The translations under genes were made by a program, and so were the position numbers. From Aneurinibacillus sp. Ricciae_BoGa-3 (GTDB taxonomy: Bacteria > Bacillota > Bacilli > Aneurinibacillales > Aneurinibacillaceae): a stretch of 64,000 nt of DNA. The DNA lies in the NCBI RefSeq assembly GCF_028421645.1, contig NZ_CP116887.1, positions 3,040,001 to 3,104,000 on the forward strand. Reading direction: 5' to 3'. Below the pieces are notes generated by a model. It searched no databases and was not told the origin of the DNA. It was given only the letters and a program-made list of their open reading frames with translations. Shown here one piece after another: positions 1 to 8,256 of this stretch. The first letter of the stretch is position 1. Every line of letters starts with the position of its first letter.

Positions 1-497
1 GAAAAGAAACCGTACCCGATTGCCCCGATCATCCCTCCGCCCACGTCTGTCGTGGAAGGCTTGCCGGCATTGATCTGCATTTTCTCTTTTAAAAGCAAAT
101 CCCAGGAAACAGATACAACCGAACGGGCAGCGAACTTTCCATTGACTGTAAGCTGTTCAAACAAAAGGCGATGGTCCCATACAAGTATGGAGAACAACAA
201 TAGACCAAGACCAACCCACCTGGCGGACAGCAGAGCAGGCCACTTACGCTGTACCATAACATAAAGGCCAATTGCCACGCCAAAAAGCGGAATCAGAAAA
301 TCCCATGATCCTGCAGCAATGCGAAACACCCAGGAAAAGTAACGGCCGAACCACGTTGCATTTGAAAAAGTCAGCAGGACGAGCAGCGAGATCGCGATCA
401 TAACAAGCCCGTATAGCTCATAACGCAGCGTATCCCGCAAGTTTGTATTTGGTTTCCCTTTTTGTTTTCCCTTTTTAACTTTTCTAACATTTGCCAC
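1..497 (-). CDS. spoIIIE: DNA translocase SpoIIIE/FtsK family, N-terminal part (runs off the window)
   Basis: Only the first ~165 codons lie in the window. The reading frame opens at a GTG (497-495) after a GGTGGTG ribosome site and starts with a basic stretch (MANVRKVKK). Several hydrophobic segments follow, and the visible part ends in the glycine-rich GGGMIGAIGYG typical of the FtsK/SpoIIIE membrane domain. The family pumps chromosomal DNA through the division or sporulation septum with a C-terminal ATPase motor, which here lies outside the window. Its place after tepA-ylzJ matches spoIIIE in Bacillus. The paralogue SftA cannot be excluded from this part alone. Confidence 0.85.
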   Translation of the reverse strand, partial: MANVRKVKKGKQKGKPNTNLRDTLRYELYGLVMIAISLLVLLTFSNATWFGRYFSWVFRIAAGSWDFLIPLFGVAIGLYVMVQRKWPALLSARWVGLGLLLFSILVWDHRLLFEQLTVNGKFAARSVVSVSWDLLLKEKMQINAGKPSTTDVGGGMIGAIGYGFF

Positions 498-655
498 CGA
501 TAATCACCACCGGGCATCATTATAACACAGAACATACGAGCGGTCATGGAATGGATTGTGTATTCATAAGTACTCTACAAAATAAAGCATGACTCATCCT
601 CGTAATGCAAACAATAAACCTATCGGGAATTTTTAGTGAGAGGAGGTTCTTTTCA

Positions 656-781
656 ATGAACAGATTTGCTTTCAGCATCGGAGTGGAGGTTCTTATTTTC
701 GTAATTGGCACGGCGCTCTTGGTCGGATTTATGATATGGGCATGGAAAACAAGGAAAGCAAGAAGAGCAAAGGAAAGGTAA
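656..781 (+). CDS. Small single-pass membrane protein, 41 aa
   Basis: A short gene with a strong Shine-Dalgarno (GAGGAGG at about 639-645) upstream of ATG 656. It encodes 41 residues: a short polar start (MNRFAFS), one hydrophobic helix (about residues 8-29) and a very basic tail (KTRKARRAKER). The positive tail predicts an N-out/C-in topology. It lies alone between spoIIIE and a convergent hypothetical gene. I recognise no family. The ribosome site and the membrane-protein composition are the reasons to believe it. Confidence 0.55.
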   Translation: MNRFAFSIGVEVLIFVIGTALLVGFMIWAWKTRKARRAKER

Positions 782-805
782 AGCATGTGCGGAAGCCTCA
801 AGGTA

Positions 806-1231
806 TCACCGGCTCTGTTCGTATGCATCAATGATGTTCCGGAGGTGCTGGATTTTGATTCGATCGCTTCCGCTGCCCTTTACAATCCTTGCAATAGACG
901 CGGTGTATATTTCATCCCGCTCTTCTCCTGCCTGAAATTGGCTAAGATATTCATAAAAATATTTCCGGCTTCCAAATTCGGCGGCTATCTTCTTATACCG
1001 GGCTTCCATACCTGTAAACAACGACCAGCCGTCCCCGGTTTTTCGTTTAAGAACAGCGGAAATAGGATAAGACTCGTATTGACCATTGTGGTAAATCTCG
1101 ATGCTTTCGTCGCTGTCCAGTTGAATTTGTTCATCCTTAGTTTGCAGGTAAGCCGTCTCTCCTTCCACCCAGATGGTGCCAGTGGCGTATCCATAATATA
1201 GATTTGCCCTGTTGCGAAGTTCGCTAAGCAT
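806..1231 (-). CDS. Hypothetical soluble protein, 141 aa
   Basis: The frame is open from 1246, but the only good ribosome site (GAGGG at about 1239-1243) sits eight bases before the second ATG, so the start is placed at 1231 (MLSELRNRANLYYG). The protein is acidic and soluble. Its N-terminal half looks like a small beta domain (IWVEGETAYLQTKDE) and its C-terminal half is helical (YKKIAAEFGSRKYFYEYL). No signal peptide or membrane segment is seen. I do not recognise the family. An opposite-strand frame over the same bases has poorer composition. Confidence 0.6.
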   Translation of the reverse strand: MLSELRNRANLYYGYATGTIWVEGETAYLQTKDEQIQLDSDESIEIYHNGQYESYPISAVLKRKTGDGWSLFTGMEARYKKIAAEFGSRKYFYEYLSQFQAGEERDEIYTASIARIVKGSGSDRIKIQHLRNIIDAYEQSR

Positions 1232-1447
1232 CCACGCATCCCTCATTTACTGCTTTTATCAAAATCATACCGATATTATTAGGTTTTAATCAATGAATTA
1301 TTGCCGACAAATTCCTGCACCACTCAACAATCCCAGTAAAAATCTCCATTTTTGCCGAAATTCAATGGGTGCAGAGGAAGCATGATACAAGCCTATTTAG
1401 GGATTACTACATATGTAGCAAAGGATTCTTCTCAGGAGCTGATACAC

Positions 1448-1948
1448 ATGAAGAACAATTTATTCTTCTATTTATTCTCAATCGCTGCGTCAACTGTTTT
1501 AGCTTTAACGGCTTGTTCCAGCTATAGCAATCATGCAGGCAGGATCGATACACGGCAGACACAGATACAGAACGCGAACAATACGAATGTACACACAGAA
1601 GCCCGTTTTCGAGGAGGTTCCATTGCCAGGCCCGGAAGCCCGTCCGGAGCGATCGGCGGCACCTATCATTCAGGTTACCGCACACCCTCTCCCAACGTTA
1701 CAAATCCACCCGCCGGTGCGCCTTATCGGGCGCCTGCAGCAGGCGGTATAGGTGGAGGATTATGGTCTCACCTTGGAACGTTTGGCGCAGGTATGCTGCT
1801 TGGAAGTATTTTACACCCTTTTGGCGGGGGGTACGGGGGGTATGGCTATGGCGGTGGTTTTTCTCTTTTCGGCACGATCTTTTGGATTGTTATCCTGTTT
1901 CTTGGATACAAGGCCCTTCGGCGCCTGTTTTCCCGCAATCGGATATAG
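1448..1948 (+). CDS. Glycine-rich membrane-anchored lipoprotein
   Basis: The protein is 166 residues from ATG 1448, preceded by CAGGAG; the open frame extends further upstream without a better start. It has a lipoprotein signal with lipobox LTAC (Cys23), a low-complexity Ser/Asn/Pro region, then the block TYHSGYRTPSPNV and the glycine-rich LLGSILHPFGGGYGG. A C-terminal hydrophobic helix (FGTIFWIVILFLGYKAL) and a basic end (RRLFSRNR) follow. It is a clear paralogue of the gene at 20266-20721, which has the same two blocks and tail but an ordinary signal peptide. The function is unknown; it is probably a surface protein anchored at both ends. Confidence 0.7.
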   Translation: MKNNLFFYLFSIAASTVLALTACSSYSNHAGRIDTRQTQIQNANNTNVHTEARFRGGSIARPGSPSGAIGGTYHSGYRTPSPNVTNPPAGAPYRAPAAGGIGGGLWSHLGTFGAGMLLGSILHPFGGGYGGYGYGGGFSLFGTIFWIVILFLGYKALRRLFSRNRI

Positions 1949-2038
1949 CTGTCGCATAGGCTGTTAACAAAATGTTAGCGGCTTTTCTTCTATATATAGA
2001 TTTGCGGCTGGGATATGGCTAACACCTATAGACCACGG

Positions 2039-2524
2039 CTATCCTGCATGATTAACTTCTTTATTCAATAAATCCGTTGCTTGAATTTCACTAAATCCTT
2101 TGACTAACGCAACTTCGCTTACTAGTATTTTCTTGGCGATATCCAACATTCTTCTTTCGCTTGTATTCAGCACTTTTATTTTGCTTCTGCCCAACAAATC
2201 ACGAACGACTTCAGCACCATCCTGTATATCGCCGGTTTTCATTTTATCCATATTTATTCGATTTCTCTGGTTCCAAGGAAGCGCTGAATCTGAATCTTCG
2301 CGGTGAAAGATAAGCATTGCCTTATTCAGTGTTTCCATATCTACCGTAAGCCGAATGCCTAAGTCATCTTCTTTACCCATCGGAACCATGATATGCATGT
2401 CACCAATCGGCATCTTTATCACATAATAATCCTGTTTTTCCCCCAGGATTTCTTTTTCTTCTATCGCTTCGATTATCCCAGCACCATGCATTGGATATAA
2501 AATACGGTCACCAATTTGAAACAA
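2039..2524 (-). CDS. CarD-family transcriptional regulator
   Basis: The N-terminal FQIGDRILYPMHGAGIIEAI is the Tudor-like RNA-polymerase-binding module of the CarD/CdnL/TRCF family. The helical C-terminal half (RRMLDIAKKILVSEVAL) corresponds to the DNA-contacting domain. CarD proteins bind the polymerase beta subunit and stabilise open promoter complexes. The start is TTG 2524, because the GGAGGTG ribosome site lies inside the longer open frame that begins at a TTG at 2539. The resulting 161 residues fit the family. The gene stands alone and converges with the lipoprotein gene at 1448. Confidence 0.88.
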   Translation of the reverse strand: MFQIGDRILYPMHGAGIIEAIEEKEILGEKQDYYVIKMPIGDMHIMVPMGKEDDLGIRLTVDMETLNKAMLIFHREDSDSALPWNQRNRINMDKMKTGDIQDGAEVVRDLLGRSKIKVLNTSERRMLDIAKKILVSEVALVKGFSEIQATDLLNKEVNHAG

Positions 2525-2738
2525 TATATCCACCTCCAATAATCCAACCTATTCATTATATCACATGTTAATAAATTTAACAAAAATTAATATATTAACA
2601 TAACGGTTTCTATAATTCAATAATTAAATTTACCTGTTTATCAACCTTATATAAAACAAGCAATATCATATTCCCGTACCATCAGAAAAAGCCGTTCACA
2701 GAGGAACGGCTGTTATCTATACCGTTTTACAATTGTTT

Positions 2739-2972
2739 TCAATATCCGCCATCCAATTTAGGCCTAAAATAAATTTTCTGTCCTGGCGCGTATGTAGGAT
2801 TTAAATAATCCTGAGGGTTGGGGCTTATCAGACGTACGATTTTCGCTTCGTTGATACCAACAGGCTGAACCACCATGGTGAGTCCATTAATCTGTACTTC
2901 CTGGCAGTCATACGAATGGGAATCTTCATTCTGGAAGATGAGCTCCAGCGGCATGGCAGAGTAAATAATCAT
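2739..2972 (-). CDS. ylzJ: YlzJ-like protein
   Basis: A 77-residue protein opening with [13 protein letters not shown], matching the small YlzJ family that accompanies tepA and spoIIIE in Bacillus. Its ATG overlaps the tepA stop by four bases, so the two are translationally coupled. The molecular function is not known to me. The conserved tepA-ylzJ-spoIIIE order is the main support; here about 2.2 kb with CarD and two small genes intervene before spoIIIE. Confidence 0.85.
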   Translation of the reverse strand: MIIYSAMPLELIFQNEDSHSYDCQEVQINGLTMVVQPVGINEAKIVRLISPNPQDYLNPTYAPGQKIYFRPKLDGGY

Positions 2973-3763
2973 TGAATCACCTGCTGAGCTTCCGGCCGCT
3001 TCTCTTCGATGCGCCTGTTCAATTCACGGATAGCATCACCTAATCCACCCACCGCATCGATGAGGCCATATTCCACGGCTTTTTCACCGGTCACATTGGT
3101 CCCCACGTCGCGGGTTAACTCCCCAACTTTAAGCATTAGCTTACGAAAGTCTGGTTCGCTTATTTTAGAGTGACTTGTAACAAATCTGACCACCCGATCT
3201 TGCATTTTTTCCAGGTACTCGAAGCTTTCTGCTACGCCAATAACCAGCCCCGTTAACCTGACGGGATGAATCGTCATGGTTGCGGTTTCTGTAATGAAAG
3301 TATAATCCGCTGAAACAGCAATCGGAACACCAATAGAATGCCCGCCGCCCAGAACGAGGGCTACGGTCGGTTTAGACACAGAGGCTATCATCTCGGCGAT
3401 GGCGAGCCCCGCTTCTACATCCCCGCCTACTGTATTTAAAATAATGAGCACACCTTCAATGGCAGAATTTTGTTCTGCCGCTACTAGCTGGGGAATAATG
3501 TGTTCGTATTTTGTGGTTTTATTCTGCGGCGGCAGCTGCAGGTGGCCCTCAATTTGCCCAATGATGGGCAGGCAGTATACATTGTTTCCCTCAGGCATGC
3601 CCGGCACATTTGGTTGGCCAAACTGCTGAATCGCTTCTGTTACCGGATTGCGCGGCATGACCGGGGCCCCCTGTGGAACCTGGCCCGGCGGTTGAGGCTG
3701 AACAGGGTTTAATGGTTTTTCCGGTGTAAATTCCGGTTCGTTTGATTGATATATATTAGCCAA
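2969..3763 (-). CDS. tepA: ClpP-like germination protease TepA
   Basis: A ClpP-fold serine protease of 264 residues. The start is TTG 3763, directly downstream of AGAGGAGG; the frame open from 3820 lacks a ribosome site. A proline-rich N-terminal region (about residues 10-55) precedes the ClpP/crotonase-like domain. GGGHSIG probably contains the nucleophilic serine and TMTIHP the histidine. In Bacillus the YmfB/TepA protein is reported to help degrade small acid-soluble spore proteins during outgrowth (established knowledge). It is coupled to ylzJ and sits next to spoIIIE as usual, but it is separated from rnj by the accessory region. Confidence 0.9.
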   Translation of the reverse strand: MANIYQSNEPEFTPEKPLNPVQPQPPGQVPQGAPVMPRNPVTEAIQQFGQPNVPGMPEGNNVYCLPIIGQIEGHLQLPPQNKTTKYEHIIPQLVAAEQNSAIEGVLIILNTVGGDVEAGLAIAEMIASVSKPTVALVLGGGHSIGVPIAVSADYTFITETATMTIHPVRLTGLVIGVAESFEYLEKMQDRVVRFVTSHSKISEPDFRKLMLKVGELTRDVGTNVTGEKAVEYGLIDAVGGLGDAIRELNRRIEEKRPEAQQVIQ

Positions 3764-3830
3764 TTTCCTTCCTCCTCTAACATTGCTAACCATAGTATGA
3801 GTTAGGGGAGAAGAAACCATGCACAGCCGC

Positions 3831-4169
3831 TTAGCTTATGTATAAGGAGTAGTCCATTACTTTTTCTTTAATCTCCGGCGGAACTGGAATCTGTGGCTTT
3901 CGGGTGAAAGCAATCAGGATATCTTCTTCCCTGTTAAGCGTCCAGAAATCAAAGAGCTTCTGAATCTCGCTTATTTTTAAACCAACCGGATCAATAAAGA
4001 GGAGAAAAGCAGGGAAAGCAATAATATCCTGCCAGCAGCCCGCCTCCCATATGTAAAGCTTCTCAGGCTCGCTCATCTCCTTCACATTGGCCAAATCATT
4101 CTTGTCAAGGCCATATGTTAAAATAGAATCATAAAAAGATACAATGGTTTGCGTAATACTTTTCTTCAC
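3831..4169 (-). CDS. Hypothetical protein, 112 aa, upstream of tepA
   Basis: The start is taken at GTG 4169, eight bases after GGAAGGAG; a GTG nine bases earlier overlaps the ribosome site. The protein ([20 protein letters not shown]...) is soluble with a tryptophan-rich centre ([20 protein letters not shown]) and no clear motif. The gap to tepA is 67 bases, so they may be co-transcribed. I do not recognise the family. It marks the left edge of the accessory region. Confidence 0.55.
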   Translation of the reverse strand: MKKSITQTIVSFYDSILTYGLDKNDLANVKEMSEPEKLYIWEAGCWQDIIAFPAFLLFIDPVGLKISEIQKLFDFWTLNREEDILIAFTRKPQIPVPPEIKEKVMDYSLYIS

Positions 4170-4320
4170 CCTTCTCACTCCTTCCGTTGTCGGTACGACA
4201 GGGTGAATCGGTTGTACTTTGTTTATACACTACTTTTACTGAATATAAGCATCCCAACCCATAAAAAGTTTCATACCTGTTTAATTTCTTTTATAATTAG
4301 ATTGAAAAGGGGTGTTACAT

Positions 4321-4899
4321 ATGTCCATTCTTTCTGAGATCCTGGAGTTCAACAAAGGGTTTGTTGAGCAAAAAAGCTACGAAGCATTCCAGACTACGAA
4401 ATTCCCGGCTAAAAAAATCGTTATACTGGGCTGCATGGATACCCGGCTGACTGAATTGCTGCCACATGCCTTAAACATTCGCAATGGCGACGCAAAACTT
4501 ATCAAAAATGCAGGTGCCTTGGTATCCCATCCATTCGGCAGTATTATGCGCAGCATAATCGTCGCCATCTATTCATTAGGAGCTAAAGAAGTTTTTGTCG
4601 TAGGCCACCACGACTGCGGCATGACAGGCTTAAATTCTGCAGATATCCTCAATGAGGCAGGAGAAAGAGGGATTTCTGACGATAAAATTTCTACGCTTAA
4701 ACATGCCGGCATCAATCTCGATGAATGGCTGACAGGTTTTAGCTGTGTAGAGGAAAGCGTAGCGAAAAGCGTCGAACAAATAAAAAGTCATCCTCTCCTC
4801 CCTGCTGACATCCCTGTTCATGGGCTGGTTATCCACCCGGAAACCGGAAAGCTGGATCTCGTAGTAAATGGTTATCAAAAAGAACAAAACGCTTTATAG
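4321..4899 (+). CDS. Beta-class carbonic anhydrase
   Basis: It interconverts CO2 and bicarbonate using zinc. The ligand and catalytic motifs are visible: CMDTR (Cys38, Asp40, Arg42) and GHHDCG about 60 residues later. The 192-residue protein fits the small YtiB/YvdA-like group of bacterial beta anhydrases. ATG 4321 follows GGGGTG; an in-frame GTG at 4312 is less likely. It is monocistronic, closed by a perfect terminator. It supplies bicarbonate for carboxylations such as those of fatty-acid and aspartate-family synthesis (general inference). Confidence 0.9.
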   Translation: MSILSEILEFNKGFVEQKSYEAFQTTKFPAKKIVILGCMDTRLTELLPHALNIRNGDAKLIKNAGALVSHPFGSIMRSIIVAIYSLGAKEVFVVGHHDCGMTGLNSADILNEAGERGISDDKISTLKHAGINLDEWLTGFSCVEESVAKSVEQIKSHPLLPADIPVHGLVIHPETGKLDLVVNGYQKEQNAL

Positions 4900-4905
4900 T
4901 AAGCC

Positions 4906-4950
4906 AAAAAAAACGAGCCTGTTGATTCATATCAACAGGCTCGTTTTTTT
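4906..4950 (+). terminator. Rho-independent terminator after the carbonic anhydrase gene
   Basis: A perfect 14-bp stem (ACGAGCCTGTTGAT with its complement) around a TCAT loop, flanked by an A-run and a T-run. It lies seven bases after the stop codon and could work in both directions. Confidence 0.92.
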
Positions 4951-5122
4951 CATCATTTTTTATAATATCCCATTCTTTCTTCATGTACAAAGTGATACTA
5001 TAAAACTAGGATAAAACCAAAAAAGAAGGCCATTTGGCAGATTTCAGTTACATCGGAACTTTTTATATAGTAAAAATGTTTCAAGATCATTCTGCTTAGG
5101 CAAATAAGTGGGAGGAGTTTGT

Positions 5123-5416
5123 ATGTGGAGTTTTGTGGCGTTAATTGGACTGTTTTGCACATTAGTTTTAGTGGGATTTACCTTGCTGTCTCTCTTTACT
5201 ATTAGGCGGAAAGGCAGTTTGAAGAATGGTGGAATTTCACTGCTGCTATCCGCTGTGTTATTTGCTGTATTTATCTTCGGAGTGGTGAAGACGCAGCAAA
5301 ACATGCAGGTTACAGGCCATGCTGAGAGTGACCGTTTAAAAAAATCCACCCAGCATCCAGTGTCCCATCCACCCGCATCAACATCCCAGCTCGGTTCACC
5401 AGTAAAAAGTAAATAA
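5123..5416 (+). CDS. Hypothetical membrane protein, two TM helices
   Basis: The start is ATG 5123, seven bases after GGGAGGAG; the open frame begins 15 bases earlier. The 97-residue product has two hydrophobic helices (about residues 2-24 and 38-58) separated by a basic loop (TIRRKGSLKNG), then a Ser/Pro/Gln-rich tail. I recognise no family. A structured element follows at 5440-5515. Confidence 0.6.
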   Translation: MWSFVALIGLFCTLVLVGFTLLSLFTIRRKGSLKNGGISLLLSAVLFAVFIFGVVKTQQNMQVTGHAESDRLKKSTQHPVSHPPASTSQLGSPVKSK

Positions 5417-5439
5417 GCCCATACTCTGCTGCTTCGGAT

Positions 5440-5515
5440 ATAGGTTAGCAAGGCGCTGTCGTTCACACGTGATGAACGCACATCGCCCTGGCAACGAAGA
5501 CAGCAGTTAACCTAT
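5440..5515. other. Multi-stem structured element (possible RNA)
   Basis: Nested inverted repeats: ATAGGTTA (5440-5447) with TAACCTAT (5508-5515); GCTGTC (5455-5460) with GACAGC (5499-5504); and CGTTCA (5460-5465) with TGAACG (5473-5478). The arms pair perfectly and are nested in the order expected of a folded RNA. The strand is unknown, and there is no T-run for a simple terminator. It lies between convergent genes. Confidence 0.4.
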
Positions 5516-5532
5516 GTACCTGGTCATCTCAT

Positions 5533-6099
5533 TTAATACGTGACCCATTTTCCCAAGTCTAGATTAGGGGTGTGTATGACACTTGGCTCAAGGCTATGGC
5601 GAACGCCATAAGCGTGAGCCCACTTATTTATCATTTCTTGTACAGCTTTATATTTTTCAATGATTTCCGGTGAAGGGTTTAACCCGTTTGGGTCGTGAAG
5701 ATCTGCAGGAATTGTAAGCTCAGCAGCCACTGCCAGCGCGCTTAAGTTGGCTTTTACGTTATTCTCGATCTTGGCGAATGCGGTGATATACCGAATGATT
5801 ACAGCCTTATCATCGCTGGTAACGACCGCCGAGATGTATTGGTCTGCCAGCTGACACATTCTCCTCTCAAAAGTGGCGTGCGTGAGCCCCTGGCCATAAA
5901 CCTCATTTTGGATATTCTCCATATATGTACGAATGTTTTCACATGCAATTAAGTCTTTAAAAAGGAGGTTAAAGACTGTGTCGCTTAGTCCCTCATTTCC
6001 CATTGGCAGCGGTAAAGGTTGAGGAATCGATTCCTGAATCTCGGGAGAAACAGAATAGCCTGGAACCACTTGCTTCGGACTATCCTTTCTATCAGCCAA
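5533..6099 (-). CDS. Hypothetical protein, 188 aa
   Basis: It starts at TTG 6099 (MADRKDSPKQV), seven bases after GAGGGG. A proline-rich N-terminal arm (about residues 8-35) is followed by a helical domain (LIACENIRTYMENIQNEVYG, then a middle rich in Ala, Val and Ile). No signal peptide or membrane segment is present. I do not recognise a family. Neighbouring Cse60- and YjfB-type genes on the same strand hint at a sporulating-cell setting, but nothing ties the function down. Confidence 0.6.
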   Translation of the reverse strand: MADRKDSPKQVVPGYSVSPEIQESIPQPLPLPMGNEGLSDTVFNLLFKDLIACENIRTYMENIQNEVYGQGLTHATFERRMCQLADQYISAVVTSDDKAVIIRYITAFAKIENNVKANLSALAVAAELTIPADLHDPNGLNPSPEIIEKYKAVQEMINKWAHAYGVRHSLEPSVIHTPNLDLGKWVTY

Positions 6100-6280
6100 G
6101 GAACTTCCCCTCTTTCTTATCCTCTTCTAAATATAACAGTGCGAAGATCAACACACCAGATCCCTGTTGGTCTTAACTTAAGACGATTGTCCCTCTCGAC
6201 CCTTCCAATCTACCTATAGTATAACAGGTAGCGTGATAAGAGTGAACTATCCAGTACCCGGTTTGTATATGCACTCTCGG

Positions 6281-6469
6281 TTAATCTTCTGTGCGGTAGA
6301 CAAGAAGTACCATGTCAAATACATTCCCCGACTCTACGTTCTCCGGGTCACCTGTGCTGCTAAGTTTAATATCAACAAAATCTTCTTCAGGAAGGCGCTT
6401 TAAAAATTGATTGATTTCTTTTTCAAGTTTCTCAGGCTGTGTATGATTGAATATTTTGACTTGAAGCAT
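6281..6469 (-). CDS. Cse60-like small sporulation protein
   Basis: A 62-residue protein with an excellent ribosome site (AGGAGGAG) before ATG 6469. The pattern KVFN-like start, LEKEINQFLKRLPEEDFVDIK, and an aliphatic C-terminal strand with YR near the end matches the Cse60 family, a small protein made in the mother cell of sporulating Bacillus. The biochemical role is not known. It is monocistronic. Confidence 0.7.
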   Translation of the reverse strand: MLQVKIFNHTQPEKLEKEINQFLKRLPEEDFVDIKLSSTGDPENVESGNVFDMVLLVYRTED

Positions 6470-6575
6470 AAAAAGACTCCTCCTAAATATTTAAATTATC
6501 TCATTATACCACTAGATGCTCCCTCACTCTACAATTTATCTCAATATTCTAACATAAAATAAGACAGTAAGCGTT

Positions 6576-6610
6576 AAAAAAGCTTTCCGTATGTAAAACC
6601 GGAAAGCTTT
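6576..6610 (-). terminator. Terminator after the gene at 6616-6987
   Basis: An 11-bp stem (AAAGCTTTCCG with its complement) with a 10-base loop, followed on the minus strand by a T-run. It lies immediately after the stop codon. Confidence 0.85.
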
Positions 6611-6615
6611 GCTAC

Positions 6616-6987
6616 TTAGGTGATGCCACCTGTTTGTTCGATAATTTTTAATGCCTGGTGATGCTTCGATTCGTCTACCACTACAGTAAGCGAGATATCG
6701 CGCCCCGTTATGTCATCCTGTCCTCCGTCGCTTAACCCGCTTGCCCCGATATCTGCACCGAGTAAGATACCCGCATCCCTGGAACTAGGGTCGGCGTCAA
6801 GCGTTAACCTGGAAATGGACGGTATATTACCTGTGGCCGTGTTAGTAAGGTGATTGATTCCACCCTGAGGAAAGCGGGAAAACCTTCCAGTGTTCATATC
6901 AATCACGCCAAGCTTAGACAGCTGTTTTTCGGCCTTTTCTGCGTCTTCAGGGCTTTTATAATAGGCCAATATGTTTTTTTCCGCCAT
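6616..6987 (-). CDS. Hypothetical general-stress-like protein, 123 aa
   Basis: ATG 6987 follows GAAAGGAGG, so the true start is MAEKNILAYYKSPEDAEKA rather than the longer frame from 7029. The N-terminal half has the beta-alpha pattern of small sensing domains found in YflT/general-stress 17M-type proteins. The centre is Gly/Asp-rich (GASGLSDGGQDD), and a second beta-alpha unit ends in HHQALKIIEQTGG. The family assignment is only a resemblance. It is closed by its own terminator. Confidence 0.6.
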   Translation of the reverse strand: MAEKNILAYYKSPEDAEKAEKQLSKLGVIDMNTGRFSRFPQGGINHLTNTATGNIPSISRLTLDADPSSRDAGILLGADIGASGLSDGGQDDITGRDISLTVVVDESKHHQALKIIEQTGGIT

Positions 6988-7073
6988 GATCTGCCTCCTT
7001 TCTACGTTTATTGTCTTTTGTAGCGGCAATTTTATACCGACATCAAGGCGTTGCGGGAGGCTTTACAAGTGTG

Positions 7074-7096
7074 AAAAACCGGCCAAATCAGCCGGT
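7074..7096 (-). terminator. Terminator after the yjfB-like gene
   Basis: ACCGGC/GCCGGT stem with a 7-base loop and TTTTT on the minus strand, 15 bases after the stop at 7111. Confidence 0.75.
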
Positions 7097-7110
7097 CACA
7101 CGTCGATAGC

Positions 7111-7287
7111 TTAAATTCGAACATCCAAATTACGCCCAAGATAAGGCGATACGCTCTGCTCCATCATCTGAATCATGGATTCATTATTTGACTTAGAGAC
7201 ATCCATTGCTTTCTTTTCCACGGCTATGTCCACGGATGTCTGGAGTTTGTTGTTGCTCAATCCCATCGAAACGGCTGCTATATCCAT
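7111..7287 (-). CDS. yjfB: YjfB family protein (putative motility-associated)
   Basis: A short gene of 58 residues (MDIAAVSMGLSNNKLQ..., ending YLGRNLDVRI) with the characteristic start, the central AVEKKAMDVSK and the C-terminal LG-x3-LD-x-R of the YjfB family. A GAGGTGAT ribosome site precedes ATG 7287. The family is often listed as a putative motility protein and its mechanism is unknown. It is monocistronic with its own terminator. Confidence 0.82.
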   Translation of the reverse strand: MDIAAVSMGLSNNKLQTSVDIAVEKKAMDVSKSNNESMIQMMEQSVSPYLGRNLDVRI

Positions 7288-7336
7288 TCATATCACCTCT
7301 CTTCTTTTACCCCTACTGTATCTATATCGGAATAAA

Positions 7337-7687
7337 TCATATCGTTGTACCTATCCAGCAAAATAATAATCCTGCTACAGCGGTAAAGAATACATAAAAG
7401 ACAGCAGCACGTAGGTGGTGGTTCAGTATTAATTGAATCGTTTCATAACTGAACGTGGAAAAAGTGGTGTACCCGCCGCTAAAACCGATTCCGAGGAAAA
7501 GCCATAACCGTACCGGCATATGCCCTTCTATATGTAAAGAATAAAGAAATCCAAGTAAAAATGAACCCGTAATATTTATAAGGAATGTTCCCCAAGGGAA
7601 AAAACAAGAAGACTTGGAAGTAACCCATCTGCCTAGGTAATAGCGGCACAGAGTACCTATAACCCCGCCTATACCCGTCAATATCAT
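7337..7687 (-). CDS. crcB: Fluoride channel subunit FluC/CrcB (second gene of pair)
   Basis: A 116-residue, four-helix membrane protein of the Fluc family, which exports fluoride. Hallmarks are GGVIGTLCRYYLG, the NITGSFLLG loop and GYTTFSTFSYE, where the phenylalanine box lines the pore. Its ATG overlaps the stop of the upstream subunit by four bases, so the two are co-translated. Adjacent, diverged copies usually form a heterodimer with antiparallel subunits (established for the family). Confidence 0.93.
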   Translation of the reverse strand: MILTGIGGVIGTLCRYYLGRWVTSKSSCFFPWGTFLINITGSFLLGFLYSLHIEGHMPVRLWLFLGIGFSGGYTTFSTFSYETIQLILNHHLRAAVFYVFFTAVAGLLFCWIGTTI

Positions 7688-8076
7688 ACAGCACCCCGCT
7701 TACAAACTTTTGATTGCAGCCCGGCCATCAGATATCCAGCTCCAGAAAGAGCGATGCCGCCAGCAATACTAATGAAAATATAAAGAACTGCTGAGACAGG
7801 ATAACTTTGGACTAAATGGACGGACTCCAAACTGAAAGTCGAAAAAGTAGTAAAAGCCCCTGTAAATCCTGTTCCAACTCCGAGCCGGATTGCTGAGGAT
7901 ACGTCCCAAAGTAACAATATGATTGTAAAAAACCAGCCTAAAAAAAAGCTTCCCGCCAGGTTGATCACCAACGTTGCTAACGGAAAGACATGAGATAAAG
8001 GCTGAATCCACTGACCAATTTCATAGCGCAGGATCGTTCCCACGAAACCGCCAACCGCGAGCGCAATCACATTCAC
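7684..8076 (-). CDS. crcB: Fluoride channel subunit FluC/CrcB (first gene of pair)
   Basis: The start is GTG 8076, eight bases after AAAGGAGA; the frame open from 8109 lacks a ribosome site. The 130-residue protein has GGFVGTILRYEIG, INLAGSFFLGWF and GAFTTFSTFSLE, the Fluc signatures. It differs enough from its neighbour to be the other half of a hetero-dimeric channel. No fluoride riboswitch consensus was found in the leader; a plain promoter and a 5' hairpin are present instead. Confidence 0.93.
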   Translation of the reverse strand: MNVIALAVGGFVGTILRYEIGQWIQPLSHVFPLATLVINLAGSFFLGWFFTIILLLWDVSSAIRLGVGTGFTGAFTTFSTFSLESVHLVQSYPVSAVLYIFISIAGGIALSGAGYLMAGLQSKVCKRGAV

Positions 8077-8103
8077 CCGCCAACTCTCCTTTCTTCTGCC
8101 ACC

Positions 8104-8136
8104 CTGCACGAACCCATCACAAAAACATTCGTGCAG
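8104..8136 (-). promoter_or_regulatory. 5'-leader hairpin of the fluoride-channel operon
   Basis: A perfect 9-bp inverted repeat, CTGCACGAA and TTCGTGCAG, with a 15-base loop. It lies between the promoter and the ribosome site and would form the very 5' end of the transcript. It may stabilise the mRNA or bind a regulator. Confidence 0.5.
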
Positions 8137-8142
8137 TCGTAT

Positions 8143-8170
8143 TTTATACCTGTTCCTGCATACCCGTCAA
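8143..8170 (-). promoter_or_regulatory. Sigma-A-type promoter for the fluoride-channel operon
   Basis: TTGACG (8170-8165), a 16-base spacer and TATAAA (8148-8143) on the minus strand. Confidence 0.6.
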
Positions 8171-8256
8171 ATTCTGTTTTTCCCCGATCATAAGCCATAC
8201 ATACCGATTCAACTGACGGCAAGAAAACTTTAGCCCCGCAATTTCAAAAGCCGTCT

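Noticed and set aside
785-1201. Plus-strand 138-codon frame
   Set aside because: It lies over the minus-strand gene at 806-1231, which has a better ribosome site and normal soluble-protein composition.
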